DNA of 64,000 bases from Candidatus Purcelliella pentastirinorum (GCF_003391335.1 NZ_CP028374.1:124001-188000); one strand, 5' to 3'; numbered from the stretch's first letter, positions 1-10,429 are shown. Translations and numbers: made by a program. The notes: a model not told the origin generated them from the sequence alone.

Positions 1-1538
1 ATATCAGTACCTCTACCTGCCATATTAGTAGCAATTGTTACTGCACCTGGTTCACCAGCTTTTGCAATAATTTCAGCTTCCTGAACATTAAATTTAGCAT
101 TTAAAACACTATGTTTTATACCTAATTTCTTTAATTCATTAGAAATAAGTTCAGATTTTTCTATAGAAATAGTTCCAACTAAAACAGGTTGTTTTTTTTT
201 AATACAATTAATAATATCTAAAATAATAGCATTTATCTTTTCATTTTCAGTAATATATATTAAATCAGAAAAATCTTTTCTAATCATAGGTTTATTAGTA
301 GGAATAATTACTGTATCAAGATTATAAATAGTATTTAACTCAAAAGACTCAGTATGTGCAGTACCTGTCATACCAGATATTTTTTTATACATTCTAAAAT
401 AATTCTGAAAAGTTATAGATGCTAAAGTTTGATTCTCATTTTGAATATTAACATTTTCTTTAGCTTCTATAGCTTGATGTAAACCATCAGACCACCTTCT
501 ACCAGGCATAATTCTACCGGTATGTTCATCAACAATAATAACTTTATTATTTTTAACAATATAATCAACATTACGAATAAATAAAGTATGAGCTCGTAAT
601 GCTGCTAATATATGATGCATTAATATTATATTAGCAGAAGAATATAAAGATTCTTCACTACTCATAATACCTCTTTCAACCAATAAATTTTCTAATAAAT
701 CCATACCTCTTTCAGTTAAATAAACCTGTTTAGATTTTTCATCAATTGAAAAATGACCAAAACCATCATATACATCAGAATCTTCTTTATCTTGACATAT
801 CAAATTAGGAACGATTTTATTTATTTCAAAATATAAATTAGAATTATTTTCTGTAGGACCTGAAATAATCAACGGAGTACGTGCTTCATCAATAAGAATA
901 GAATCAACTTCATCTACAATAGCATAATATAATTTTCGTTGTACACGATCATTCTTATTAAAAACCATATTATCTCTAAGATAATCAAATACATATTCAT
1001 TATTGGTACCATAAGTTATATCAGCATTATATGCTATTCTTTTTTCTAAAGTAGAAGTGCTGGAAACATTAACACCCACAGTTAATCCAAGAAATGTAAA
1101 TAATTCACGATTATTTTCTGCATCTCTTTTTGCTAAATAATCATTTACTGTAACTATATGTACACCATATCCATTTAAAGAATTCAAATAAGCTGGTAAA
1201 GTTGCAGTTAATGTTTTACCTTCCCCTGTTCTCATCTCTGCAACACAACGTTTGTTTAATACAATTCCTCCAATAAGTTGAACATCAAAATGACGCATAC
1301 CAAATATTCTTTTACTAGCTTCCCTAACAACAGCAAATGCTTCAGGAAGTAATGAATTTAATGATTCACCACTTTTCAATCTATTACGAAATTCAATAGT
1401 TTTATTCTTTAACAAATCATCAGATAATTTAGAAATATCATTCTCAAAAGAATTAATTATATTAACAATCCTATACATACGTTTTAAAATACGATCATTA
1501 CGACTACCAAATAATTTAGTTAAAAACTTTATAAACAT
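1..1538 (-). CDS. secA: Preprotein translocase ATPase SecA, N-terminal part (cut by window edge)
   Basis: SecA is the ATP-driven motor that pushes unfolded precursors through SecYEG in the inner membrane. The first 512 codons are present; the rest (about 390 codons, judged from the 901-residue E. coli protein) lies beyond the left edge. The start reads [16 protein letters not shown], very close to E. coli. Further in come [17 protein letters not shown], the MTGTA motif, [10 protein letters not shown], and finally NMAGRGTD running into the edge. The beginning and the end share one frame, so no net frameshift is present. It is the last gene seen in a leftward run with murC. In enterics ddlB, ftsQ, ftsA, ftsZ, lpxC and secM lie between these two; here only a 300-base gap remains. 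Confidence 0.97.
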   Translation of the reverse strand, partial: MFIKFLTKLFGSRNDRILKRMYRIVNIINSFENDISKLSDDLLKNKTIEFRNRLKSGESLNSLLPEAFAVVREASKRIFGMRHFDVQLIGGIVLNKRCVAEMRTGEGKTLTATLPAYLNSLNGYGVHIVTVNDYLAKRDAENNRELFTFLGLTVGVNVSSTSTLEKRIAYNADITYGTNNEYVFDYLRDNMVFNKNDRVQRKLYYAIVDEVDSILIDEARTPLIISGPTENNSNLYFEINKIVPNLICQDKEDSDVYDGFGHFSIDEKSKQVYLTERGMDLLENLLVERGIMSSEESLYSSANIILMHHILAALRAHTLFIRNVDYIVKNNKVIIVDEHTGRIMPGRRWSDGLHQAIEAKENVNIQNENQTLASITFQNYFRMYKKISGMTGTAHTESFELNTIYNLDTVIIPTNKPMIRKDFSDLIYITENEKINAIILDIINCIKKKQPVLVGTISIEKSELISNELKKLGIKHSVLNAKFNVQEAEIIAKAGEPGAVTIATNMAGRGTD

Positions 1539-1838
1539 AATATAATTCTCATAAATAATAAATTAAAATTAACTTTAAACATATTTAAGATCTTTAAAAA
1601 CTTATAATTTTAATTAACCATTTGAAATATAAAAAAATAAGTATTTTATTAAAATTATAATCTTTAGTTTAATATTAAATAATTTAAAAATATATATCCT
1701 ATTAATATCTATACCATAATAAAATAGAATATATGAACTAACTAAAAAATAAAAATATTTTCTTAAATAAACTTGCTAATAATAATTTAATTAATGAATA
1801 CTATATTATTAAAATTTTTATATAATAATTTAATATTA
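1539..1838. other. Intergenic desert where ddlB-ftsQAZ-lpxC-secM stood
   Basis: These 300 bases between murC and secA are almost pure A/T with no open frame of note. By synteny this is where enterics carry ddlB, ftsQ, ftsA, ftsZ, lpxC and secM. I see no readable remnant of any of them, no RNA gene and no convincing terminator. Confidence 0.6.
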
Positions 1839-3281
1839 TTATATTATTTTTAATAATTTTTTAATAACATTAGTTATGTCACCAGCTCCTTGTATTATTA
1901 ATACATCATTACAAGTAAGAATAACTTTCAATTTATCTATCAAAAAATCAAAATCTTTTACAAAAATAGGACTTAATTTGCCAAGTATAAAAATATCACT
2001 ACATAATTTAGTACTATTTATACCAAAAATAGGTAATTCATTAGAAGAATAAATATCAGAAATAAATAAAACATCAACATTAGATAATATATTTATAAAA
2101 TCATTATACAAATCACGAGTACGAGTGAAACGATTTGGTTGAAAAACCATAATTATTCTTCTATTTATCCAGCATTTTCTTGCAGTCAATATAGATATAT
2201 TAATTTCAGCAGGATGATGACCATAATCATCAACAATAATAAAATTGCCAATCCTACCATTAATCATAGATAATGAAAATTTACCAATATATTCAAAACG
2301 TCTTTTTGTACCTTTATATTTTTTTAATACTTTTAAAATATGTTTATCATTAATATTATCTTCTTTAGCAATTATTAATGCTGCTGTAGCATTTAAAGCA
2401 TTATGTTTACCAGGCATATTTAATAAAATTTTAATATCATATTTATTTTTATATAATAGTCTAAAAGAACTCTTTAAACCTATTTGTTTATAGTTATGTA
2501 TATGTACATCAGCATCATTACTAAATCCATAAGTAATAAATTTACGACAAACATAAGGTATTAAATCACGAACAACTAAATCATCTATACATAAAATAGC
2601 TTTCCCATAAAATGGTAAATTATGTAAAAATTTAATAAAAGCATTTTGTAATTTTTTAAAACTTCCATCATAATTACTTAAATGTTCAGCTTCAATATTT
2701 GTTATAATAATTACCATAGGATGAAAAAATAAAAAAGAAGAATCACTTTCATCAGCTTCAAAAATAAAACAATTACTAGAACCTAAAAATGAATAAGAAT
2801 TAATAGATTTAATATATCCACCATTAACAATAGAAGGATTTCTATTGTTATTAAAATAAATATCAAAAATCAAAGCTGAAGTTGTAGTTTTACCATGTGT
2901 ACCAGCAACAGCAATACTATAACTAAAACGAATCAATTCAGATAATATTTCTGCTCTAGAAATAACTGGTATATTTGATTTAAGAGCTGATAAAACTTCT
3001 ATATTATCATTTTTAATTGCACCAGAATAAATAACAACATCAACATTTTTAATATTATTAGAATCATGTTTATGATATACTGAAACTCCTAAAGACAATA
3101 AATAATTAATATTATCATTAATTTTAATATCTGAACCGCTAATAATAAAACCCATATCTAACAAAATTTTAGCTAATCCTACCATGCCAGATCCACCTAT
3201 ACCAATAAGATATATATTTTTAGGAAGATTAATAGAATTAAAAACAGAAAAATTATTTTTAAAATAAGTTAAAAAATTCAT
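1839..3281 (-). CDS. murC: UDP-N-acetylmuramate--L-alanine ligase MurC
   Basis: MurC adds L-alanine to UDP-MurNAc, the first amino-acid step of cytoplasmic peptidoglycan precursor synthesis. The protein has 480 residues (E. coli 491). It shows the N-terminal nucleotide-sugar motif GIGGSG (about 27-32), the ATP-binding loop GTHGKTT (127-133), and the Mur-family C-terminal motif DDYGHHPAEI. All three domains appear complete with no missing catalytic motif. It lies just downstream of murG on the same strand (52 bases) and upstream of secA. Its presence, with murD, murE, mraY and murG, shows that most of lipid II synthesis is still encoded locally. Confidence 0.97.
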   Translation of the reverse strand: MNFLTYFKNNFSVFNSINLPKNIYLIGIGGSGMVGLAKILLDMGFIISGSDIKINDNINYLLSLGVSVYHKHDSNNIKNVDVVIYSGAIKNDNIEVLSALKSNIPVISRAEILSELIRFSYSIAVAGTHGKTTTSALIFDIYFNNNRNPSIVNGGYIKSINSYSFLGSSNCFIFEADESDSSFLFFHPMVIIITNIEAEHLSNYDGSFKKLQNAFIKFLHNLPFYGKAILCIDDLVVRDLIPYVCRKFITYGFSNDADVHIHNYKQIGLKSSFRLLYKNKYDIKILLNMPGKHNALNATAALIIAKEDNINDKHILKVLKKYKGTKRRFEYIGKFSLSMINGRIGNFIIVDDYGHHPAEINISILTARKCWINRRIIMVFQPNRFTRTRDLYNDFINILSNVDVLFISDIYSSNELPIFGINSTKLCSDIFILGKLSPIFVKDFDFLIDKLKVILTCNDVLIIQGAGDITNVIKKLLKII

Positions 3282-3333
3282 TACTATATATAATTAAAAT
3301 ATAAAATATTAATGAAAATAAACTATAAATTAA

Positions 3334-4391
3334 TTAAATACAACTATTAATAATTTTTAATATTCGTTCTAAAGAACCTGGTAAATAAAGAGATTTAGCT
3401 TTAACAGACATCTTAAATAATATTGAACGATTTAATGAATTAAAAATAGAAATAAACATATCAACATTAAATTTTTCTTGTTTACAAATAATTCCAGCAC
3501 CAACCTTCTCTAATAATAAAGCATTAAAATACTGTTGATGATCTGAATGTTCAAAGGGAACTAAAATTGAAGGTAAACCAACCGCTATCAACTCACTAAC
3601 TGTAATAGCTCCAGATTGACAGACAACTAAATCTGCCCATGCATACGCTTTAGCTATATTATGAATAAAATCATTTATTCTATATTGTATAACTCCTATT
3701 TTTTTATAAATAGCATCTATTTCATTAAATGCATTATAACCAACCTGATGCCATAATAATATATTATCTTTTAATAACTTTAACACATCCGGGAAAATAT
3801 CATTAAATATCTTAGCACCTTGGCTACCTCCTATAACAAGAATCCTTATTGGCCCAGAACGATTATTGAATCTTAACTCAGGGGGTAAAATAGAAATAAT
3901 TTCATTTCTTATGGGATTGCCAACTACAATAGAATTTAATATAGCACCTGGAAATGCTTGAATAGATATATTAGCTATTTTAGCTAATAATTTATTAGTA
4001 ATACCTGCTATTACATTTTGTTCATAAATAATTAAGGGTATTCTTAATATCCATGATATTATCCCACCAGGAGCTGAGATATAACTACCTAAACCTAAAA
4101 TAACATCAGGTTTCCAAATTTTTATAATTTTTTTTAATTTATATAAACTACGAAATAAATTAAAAAAAAATAATAAATAAAATTTTAATCCTTTACCTCT
4201 CAATCCATTAATATATATAAAATCAATATTTATATTATATCTGGGTATCAAAAAAGATTCCATTCTATCCTTAGTACCTATCCAAAGTACATCCCATCCA
4301 TTTTTAATGAGAGCTTTTGCTATTACAATGCCCGGAAAAATATGACCACCAGTACCTCCCCCCGTTATTATTATTTTTTTTTTTTAATCAT
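3334..4391 (-). pseudogene. murG: MurG glycosyltransferase, frameshifted at a 12-A tract (possibly rescued by slippage)
   Basis: MurG transfers GlcNAc to lipid I on the inner face of the membrane, making lipid II. The uninterrupted frame 3334-4263 gives 309 residues starting at MESFLIPRY, but homology continues upstream in the same frame through TGGGTGGHIFPG and WIGTKDR, which match the E. coli N terminus. That frame meets a TAA just before any start codon. The natural start is ATG at 4389-4391, followed by ATT and a run of 12 A (coding strand; 4374-4385). With 12 A it reads MIKKKK-stop; with 13 A it reads straight into the glycine-rich loop and gives 352 residues (E. coli 355). The rest is intact, including GGSQGAKI and CQSGAITVSEL. 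It may be a pseudogene, or functional through transcriptional slippage as documented for Buchnera and Blochmannia. Confidence 0.9.
4374..4385 (-). repeat. 12-A homopolymer causing the murG frameshift
   Basis: This is a run of 12 T on the + strand (12 A in the murG coding strand), five bases after its ATG. One more A (or two fewer) restores the murG frame. Long A runs are the known sites of RNA polymerase slippage in AT-rich symbionts, so a fraction of transcripts could be in frame. Confidence 0.85.
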
Positions 4392-4503
4392 CCAAACTCC
4401 AAAAAATATAATATGTAAAATTAAATTAAAAATTATTTTATTAATAAATAATATTATATAATTTAAAATATATTTTCAATAAAAAATATATATAAAAATA
4501 AAA

Positions 4504-5823
4504 TTAATATTTATTTGCAATTCTTAAAAAGTACTTACCCCTCTCTTCAAAATTTTTAAATTGATCAAAACTAGAACAAGCAGGTGAAAATAAAATAACA
4601 TCACCAGATCTAACAATAGGCATTATATTAATAACCAATTCTTCTATAGTATTTCTATAAACAGAAATATTAGGATATGAAGAATAAATGAACATACCAT
4701 CTTTACCAAAACAACACAATTTAATTTTATCTTTATAAAGATAACCATCCAATGAAGATAAAAAAGTACTTTTTAAAATACCACCTAAAAATAACCACAC
4801 AAAACCAATATTATTCTTAAAATTAATTAATGCAGCAAGAGTACTAGATAAATTTGTAGATTTAGAATCATTTATCCATTTTATATTATTTCGTTGATGT
4901 ACTAACTGAAAACGATGTTTTAATCCTTTAAATAAAGAAAATATTCTCAAAATAATTTTTCTAGGAAAAAACATTATATCTGAAATAGCTAATACAGCTA
5001 AACAATTAATATAATTATAAAAACCAAATAATTTTATTTTAGATGTATTTAAAACACGTTCACCATATACGCTAAGCCATAAAGAACCACGATATTTTAC
5101 CATACAATAATCACCTGTATAAGAACCAAAACTAATACATTTTCTAAAAATTTTATTAAATGGAAATGTCAATATATCATCAACATTAACAAGACATATT
5201 TTAGAATTATTATAAATTCTTAATTTAAATGATCGATATTCTATAATATCGTTAAAATAACGATCCATATGATCACAACAAACATTTAATACCGTAGAAA
5301 CTTCAGATGATAAACTAAATATAGTCTCTAATTGAAAACTAGATAATTCTAAAATATACAATTGAGCATAATTTTTTAAAGTATCCAATACAGGAATACC
5401 AATATTTCCTGCCAAAATTACTTTAATACCAGAAGCATTAGCAATTCTATATAATAAACTGGAAACAGTACTCTTACCATTAGATCCGGTAATAGCAACA
5501 ATAGAAATAAATTGCAATTCACGACAAAATAATTCAATATCTCCAATAATTTCTATACCTACTTTTCTAGCATACAATAATGTAGGATCATTTAAAGATA
5601 AACCAGGACTAACAATAATTAAATCAAATAAAATAATATCTTCACATCTTAATGGACCTAATTTATATTTTACAAAATTAGGTAATTTATTTAATTCGGG
5701 AGGAAATTTTCTAGTATCCAATACCATTGGTACAATATCACGTCTTAAAAAAAAATTTATACAAGATAAACCTGTTTTACCTAAACCAATAACAACTATT
5801 TTCTTATTATAATAATTGTACAT
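4504..5823 (-). CDS. murD: UDP-N-acetylmuramoylalanine--D-glutamate ligase MurD
   Basis: MurD adds D-glutamate to UDP-MurNAc-L-Ala in the cytoplasm. The product has 439 residues (E. coli 438). Visible are the N-terminal IGLGKTGLSC motif (about 12-21), the ATP-binding loop GSNGKS (113-118) and the NDSKSTN motif, where E. coli has NDSKATN. It starts 3 bases from the end of mraY, so the two are surely co-transcribed. Downstream, the ftsW gene expected before murG is gone, leaving 112 bases. Confidence 0.97.
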   Translation of the reverse strand: MYNYYNKKIVVIGLGKTGLSCINFFLRRDIVPMVLDTRKFPPELNKLPNFVKYKLGPLRCEDIILFDLIIVSPGLSLNDPTLLYARKVGIEIIGDIELFCRELQFISIVAITGSNGKSTVSSLLYRIANASGIKVILAGNIGIPVLDTLKNYAQLYILELSSFQLETIFSLSSEVSTVLNVCCDHMDRYFNDIIEYRSFKLRIYNNSKICLVNVDDILTFPFNKIFRKCISFGSYTGDYCMVKYRGSLWLSVYGERVLNTSKIKLFGFYNYINCLAVLAISDIMFFPRKIILRIFSLFKGLKHRFQLVHQRNNIKWINDSKSTNLSSTLAALINFKNNIGFVWLFLGGILKSTFLSSLDGYLYKDKIKLCCFGKDGMFIYSSYPNISVYRNTIEELVINIMPIVRSGDVILFSPACSSFDQFKNFEERGKYFLRIANKY

Positions 5824-5826
5824 ATA

Positions 5827-6909
5827 CTAATAAATTCCAAAAATAAATAATCCAAATAATAAAAAAATAAATGAAACAATCCAAAAACAAATAACTATAT
5901 TAGGTTCAAACCAACCTTTAAGTTCAAAATGATGATGAATAGGTGCCATAAGAAAAATTTTTCTTCCAAAAAATTTAAACATAAATACTTGTAAAATAAC
6001 AGATAAAGTTTCTAAAACAAATAAACCACCCATAATAAAAAGTAAAAACTCTTGATGTAATAAAATAGAAATAACACTCAAAGAACCGCCTAAAGCTAAT
6101 GAACCTACATCACCCATAAATATCTTAGCAGGATAAAAATTAAAACATAAAAATCCTAAACAAGAACCTATAACTGATGAACAAAAAATAACCAACTCAC
6201 TAGCATTACACAAATAAGTAATATTAAAATAACTTGAAATGTAAATATCACTACAAAAATAAGATATTAATAAAAAACCAAAAAAAACTAAAATAATTGG
6301 AATAATAACTAAACCATCTAATCCATCTGTCAAATTAACAGCATTACTAGTTCCAATGATAACAAAATAAAAAAATATTATATAAAAAATATCTAATCGC
6401 ATATCTGAATATTTAAAATAATTAAATATAAATTTAGAAAATATTATATTTTTACAATGATAATATATCAAACAAGATAAAGTAAATGCTATTATAGATT
6501 GAAAAAAATACTTACACTTAATACTTATTCCATTAGGATTTCTATTAATTAATTTAAAACAATCATCAATTAATCCAATTAATCCATAACTAAATAATAT
6601 AATAAAAATATATTTTATATAATGATTATAAGAATATGACCAAAATAAAACAGATAAAAAAATTGAAATTATAATTGCTATACCACCCATTGTAGGAGTT
6701 TTATCTTTTAAATAATGTGATTTTGGACCATTTATTCTAATAATCTGATAAATATTAAATTTATTTAATAAATTTATTAAAAAAAAAACTAAAAACAAAG
6801 AAATCAAAAATGAAGTAAAAAAACTCGCAAATATTCTAGTTTTATAAGAAAAAAAAGCAATTAAATAAAAATTAATATTATGAAATAAGTTAGATAAATA
6901 AAAAAACAT
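5827..6909 (-). CDS. mraY: Phospho-MurNAc-pentapeptide transferase MraY
   Basis: MraY is an integral membrane enzyme that joins phospho-MurNAc-pentapeptide to undecaprenyl phosphate, making lipid I. The product has 360 residues, exactly the E. coli length, with many hydrophobic segments. Conserved catalytic sites are seen: the aspartate pair in GLIDDCFKL, the NAVNLTDGLDGL loop, MGDVGSLALGG, and the PIHHHFELKGW loop. An AGAGGTGAG ribosome-binding site precedes the ATG, one of the better ones in the window. murF, which normally sits upstream, is missing. Confidence 0.97.
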   Translation of the reverse strand: MFFYLSNLFHNINFYLIAFFSYKTRIFASFFTSFLISLFLVFFLINLLNKFNIYQIIRINGPKSHYLKDKTPTMGGIAIIISIFLSVLFWSYSYNHYIKYIFIILFSYGLIGLIDDCFKLINRNPNGISIKCKYFFQSIIAFTLSCLIYYHCKNIIFSKFIFNYFKYSDMRLDIFYIIFFYFVIIGTSNAVNLTDGLDGLVIIPIILVFFGFLLISYFCSDIYISSYFNITYLCNASELVIFCSSVIGSCLGFLCFNFYPAKIFMGDVGSLALGGSLSVISILLHQEFLLFIMGGLFVLETLSVILQVFMFKFFGRKIFLMAPIHHHFELKGWFEPNIVICFWIVSFIFLLFGLFIFGIY

Positions 6910-7410
6910 ATATCATCTCACCTCTTAAATATAAACATTATTTATTTCATATATAAATTACAAAATTTAAATAATAAATTTATAATAAATACATATTTAA
7001 AATAATATATTTTTATTATACAAATAATAAATATTTAAAATTAAAATAATTTATTAAACTATTGTTATTATTAATAATTAAATTATTATACAATTATCAA
7101 AATATAATTCGAACTATATTATATAAACGAAATGGAGAATTTAAAATAAAAAACAGTTATATAATAATAAAATTATATATGTAAAAACACTACAATTTAA
7201 TTTTAATCTAATATATTCAATAAATAAATTAATCAAATAAAAAATAATTTATTTTATAATTATTTTGTTATTATAACTTATTAAGATAAATATTTATAAA
7301 CTTTAACCATTAAAAAATAATAAGACTATATCATCCAAATAATTATTATTAAATCAAATTATTACAAATTAATAAAACTATTGAATAATAATTATGTCAA
7401 TCAAAATTAA
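6910..7410. other. Intergenic desert at the murF position
   Basis: These 501 bases separate murE from mraY, exactly where enterics carry murF. I searched the - strand by eye for the MurF motifs (a GTNGKTS-like loop, a DSYNANP-like motif) and saw neither. The stretch is A/T-rich with short frames only. If it is a murF remnant, it has decayed beyond recognition by eye. Confidence 0.6.
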
Positions 7411-8895
7411 TTAAAACGAATATCTTTTTTTTAATGCTTCTCCTACTACTAAATGATCAGAATAATTAACATAACGATTACCAATAATTTGATAATTTTC
7501 ATGCCCTTTACCAGCTATTAAAACTAAATCTTCATTATCTACATATAATATAGTACTAAATATAGCTTTCAAACGATCTAAAAAATATTTCTTGTTATTT
7601 TTATTAGTAAAACCGGATTTAATATCATTGATTATATAAATAGGATTTTCATAACGTGAATTATCCACAGTGATAACCACATAATCAGATAATTGTTCTG
7701 CAATACTACCCATAATAGATCTCTTAGATTTATCACGATCACCTCCGCAACCAAAAATACACCATAATTTATTTTTACAATAAAATCTAGCAGATATCAA
7801 AGATTTTTTTAATGCATCAGGAGTATGAGCATAATCAATAATTACTGTAGGTTTATTAGTTGAATGGAACATTTCCATTCTACCTACAATAGGTTTTAAA
7901 AACTTAGCAGTAGAGATTAAATCAGTTAATGAATATCCCATCCATAAAAGTGTAGCTAAAGATAATAAAATATTAATAACATTAAACTTACCAATTAATT
8001 TAGTACTAAAAATTCCTTTACCCCAAAAAGAATCAAAATAAATAATAGTATTATTAAAATTATACTTTACATTATCTAATTTTAACCAATATTCATTTTT
8101 ACCGAAAAATAAATTACGATTAGTAGTAACACAAACTACCCTAGAAATTTTCTTTACCCAACATTTACCAACATCATCATCTATATTAATAATACTAATA
8201 TCAATATCATGTTTAGAAAACAACAACCATTTAGCTTTTATATATCTTTTCATATCCACATGATAATCAAGATGATCAATAGTAATATTACTAAATATAG
8301 CAGCAGTAAATGGTAAAGATAAGACACGGTTTTGAACAAGACCATGAGAAGATACTTCTATTGAAACAATATCAGCTTTTTGTTTAGAAAAACGATATAA
8401 CATTTTACAGACTTCAACGGCAGATTCTGTAGTATTAATTGAAGGACATAAATCACCATATATACCATTACCAATAGTACCCATAACTGCACCTGTATTA
8501 CCCAACAAAACAACCCATTGAGCAATCAAATGAGAAATAGTACTTTTACCATTAGTACCTGTTATTGCTATTAATCTTAACTTATTAGATATAGGATAAA
8601 ATCGTTGAGAAATAAAGGATAATTTTTTAGATAAATTTAAAAAATAAATTATAGGTACATCACCAAAATATATTATATAAGTATCTAAAAACAAATTATT
8701 TATCTCAACCAATACAGCGCTTGCCCCCCTAATTAATGCATCAATAATATAATTTCTACCATCAACATTATAACCAAGTTTAGCAACAAAAAGATCCCCT
8801 CCAATAATCAATTTACTATTTAAAGATATATTAGATATTTTTATTTTAGGAACATTAAATAACCAGGGTGATAATAAATAATCTAAATATAACAT
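7411..8895 (-). CDS. murE: UDP-MurNAc-tripeptide synthetase MurE
   Basis: MurE adds the third peptide residue, meso-diaminopimelate in Gram-negatives, to UDP-MurNAc-L-Ala-D-Glu. The product has 494 residues (E. coli 495). The ATP loop GTNGKST is at 113-119, VDYAHTPD-like IDYAHTPD at about 353-360, and the C-terminal GKGHENYQ motif is present. The diaminopimelate-recognition motif, DNPR in E. coli, reads DNSR here (411-414): the substrate-binding arginine is kept and proline is replaced by serine. ftsL and ftsI, which should sit between rsmH and murE, are missing, leaving 58 bases. Confidence 0.96.
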   Translation of the reverse strand: MLYLDYLLSPWLFNVPKIKISNISLNSKLIIGGDLFVAKLGYNVDGRNYIIDALIRGASAVLVEINNLFLDTYIIYFGDVPIIYFLNLSKKLSFISQRFYPISNKLRLIAITGTNGKSTISHLIAQWVVLLGNTGAVMGTIGNGIYGDLCPSINTTESAVEVCKMLYRFSKQKADIVSIEVSSHGLVQNRVLSLPFTAAIFSNITIDHLDYHVDMKRYIKAKWLLFSKHDIDISIINIDDDVGKCWVKKISRVVCVTTNRNLFFGKNEYWLKLDNVKYNFNNTIIYFDSFWGKGIFSTKLIGKFNVINILLSLATLLWMGYSLTDLISTAKFLKPIVGRMEMFHSTNKPTVIIDYAHTPDALKKSLISARFYCKNKLWCIFGCGGDRDKSKRSIMGSIAEQLSDYVVITVDNSRYENPIYIINDIKSGFTNKNNKKYFLDRLKAIFSTILYVDNEDLVLIAGKGHENYQIIGNRYVNYSDHLVVGEALKKRYSF

Positions 8896-8953
8896 AAATT
8901 AAAACTCATAAATTATAAAAAATTATACATTTCATTTGATAAATATAAAAAAA

Positions 8954-9910
8954 TTAAATTATTTTTTCAGCCGATCTTAATATAGCACTACGAGATCTAT
9001 AATTTAGTAAAATCGCACTCTCAGCTGGAAATATTTTTTTAAACACCTTTAATCTAATAGTATTGAAATCATTTATTTGAGAATCTAAAATAGGTAATTT
9101 ATAAGGAAAATAAATTTTTTTACCATATTTATTCATAAAATTTTTAATTATACGATCTTCCAAAGAATGAAAACTTATAGTACAAATACGACCACCTATA
9201 TTAAGAATTGATAATAAATATTTAAATATTTTAGTTATTTCATATAATTCATTATTAATATATATTCTAATAGCTTGAAAGGTACGTGTTGATGGATGTT
9301 TATGTGATTTATTAAATACTACAGAAGAAATTAATCTAGAAAGATCACTAGTTCGTTTTAAAATATTAATTTTATTATATTCAACTATTCTATTAGCTAT
9401 TAATTTAGCATAACGTTCCTCACCATATTTCTTTAAAATATGTGTTATTTTAAATGAACTACTAAAAAATAAAAATTTAAATGCTGACATAGAAGAAAAA
9501 TAATCCATTCTCATATCTAAAAAACCATCACGCATAAAAGAAAAACCTCTATTAGGTTCATTCAATTGTAAAGAAGACATACCTAAATCAAATAAAATAC
9601 CATCTATTTTACCAAATATAGAATATTTCTTCACATAATTTATTAATTTAGAAAATCTATCATGAATTATAAATAATCTAGAATCTATAATTTTTTTTGC
9701 TAAAAATATAGAAAATGGATCACGATCTACTACATATAATTTACCAAATTTATTTAATTTAGATAATATTAAATAAGAATGACCACCACAACCAAACGTA
9801 GCATCTACATATATACCATCAGGTTTTATATTTAACATATCAACAGCTTCCTCAAGAAAAACAGTTCTATGTTTAAATTTATCTATAATTATATCTTCAC
9901 TATAATTCAT
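8954..9910 (-). CDS. rsmH: 16S rRNA (cytosine-1402 N4) methyltransferase RsmH
   Basis: RsmH (MraW) methylates N4 of C1402 in the decoding centre of 16S rRNA using S-adenosylmethionine. The product has 318 residues (E. coli 313). The SAM-binding motif DATFGCGGHS is near the N terminus, followed by GILFDLGMSSLQL and FHSLEDRIIKNF, both diagnostic. Its place at the head of the cell-wall cluster is ancestral; mraZ, normally upstream, is absent and folA has moved in 9 bases away. Confidence 0.96.
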   Translation of the reverse strand: MNYSEDIIIDKFKHRTVFLEEAVDMLNIKPDGIYVDATFGCGGHSYLILSKLNKFGKLYVVDRDPFSIFLAKKIIDSRLFIIHDRFSKLINYVKKYSIFGKIDGILFDLGMSSLQLNEPNRGFSFMRDGFLDMRMDYFSSMSAFKFLFFSSSFKITHILKKYGEERYAKLIANRIVEYNKINILKRTSDLSRLISSVVFNKSHKHPSTRTFQAIRIYINNELYEITKIFKYLLSILNIGGRICTISFHSLEDRIIKNFMNKYGKKIYFPYKLPILDSQINDFNTIRLKVFKKIFPAESAILLNYRSRSAILRSAEKII

Positions 9911-9919
9911 ATTAAAAAA

Positions 9920-10429
9920 TTATGTAACTCTATCTAAAATTTCTAAACAATAAGTAAATCTTCCATTAATATTAAATATACATGTTTTTTTATAAATAGA
10001 TTTCCAATTATAAATACTATAATCAGGAAAAAATCTATCACCATAAAAATATTTATAAATATGAGTTAAATATAATCTATCTACATATTTTAATGTCTGT
10101 TTATAAATACTTTCACCTCCAATGATAACAATCTCATCGTTTTTTGGTAAATTACTAAACAAATCTTTAAATGAAGATAACCATATTACATCATTTGCAT
10201 TATATAATTCAAATAAATTAAATTTATAAGAACTAGATCTACTTAGCACTATATTTGTACGTTTTATTAATAATTTACCAATAGATTCCCATGTTAATCT
10301 ACCCATTAAAATAATTTTAAATAATGTATGTTTTTTAAACCATTTTAAATCTTTGGGGATATACCATGGTATTTTATTATTAATACCAATTACCCTATTA
10401 ATAGAAAAAGCAGCTATCATGCTAATCAT
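9920..10429 (-). CDS. folA: Dihydrofolate reductase FolA
   Basis: FolA reduces dihydrofolate to tetrahydrofolate with NADPH. The product has 169 residues (E. coli 159). Hallmarks are MISMIAAFSINRVIG at the start, PWYIPKDLKWFKK with the proton-relay aspartate, MGRLTWESIG, IIGGESIY, and YLTHI near the end. It ends 9 bases before rsmH and is probably co-transcribed with it. It sits back to back with glyA on the other strand, the serine hydroxymethyltransferase that uses tetrahydrofolate. Confidence 0.96.
   Translation of the reverse strand: MISMIAAFSINRVIGINNKIPWYIPKDLKWFKKHTLFKIILMGRLTWESIGKLLIKRTNIVLSRSSSYKFNLFELYNANDVIWLSSFKDLFSNLPKNDEIVIIGGESIYKQTLKYVDRLYLTHIYKYFYGDRFFPDYSIYNWKSIYKKTCIFNINGRFTYCLEILDRVT

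Noticed and set aside
2245-2493. Open frame on the + strand inside murC, and dozens like it elsewhere
   Set aside because: These are shadows of real genes in other frames; they are phenylalanine/isoleucine/leucine-rich only because of the base composition and match no family.
6910-7410. Possible murF remnant
   Set aside because: Synteny predicts one, but I found no MurF motif in the - strand frames, so I report only an intergenic desert.
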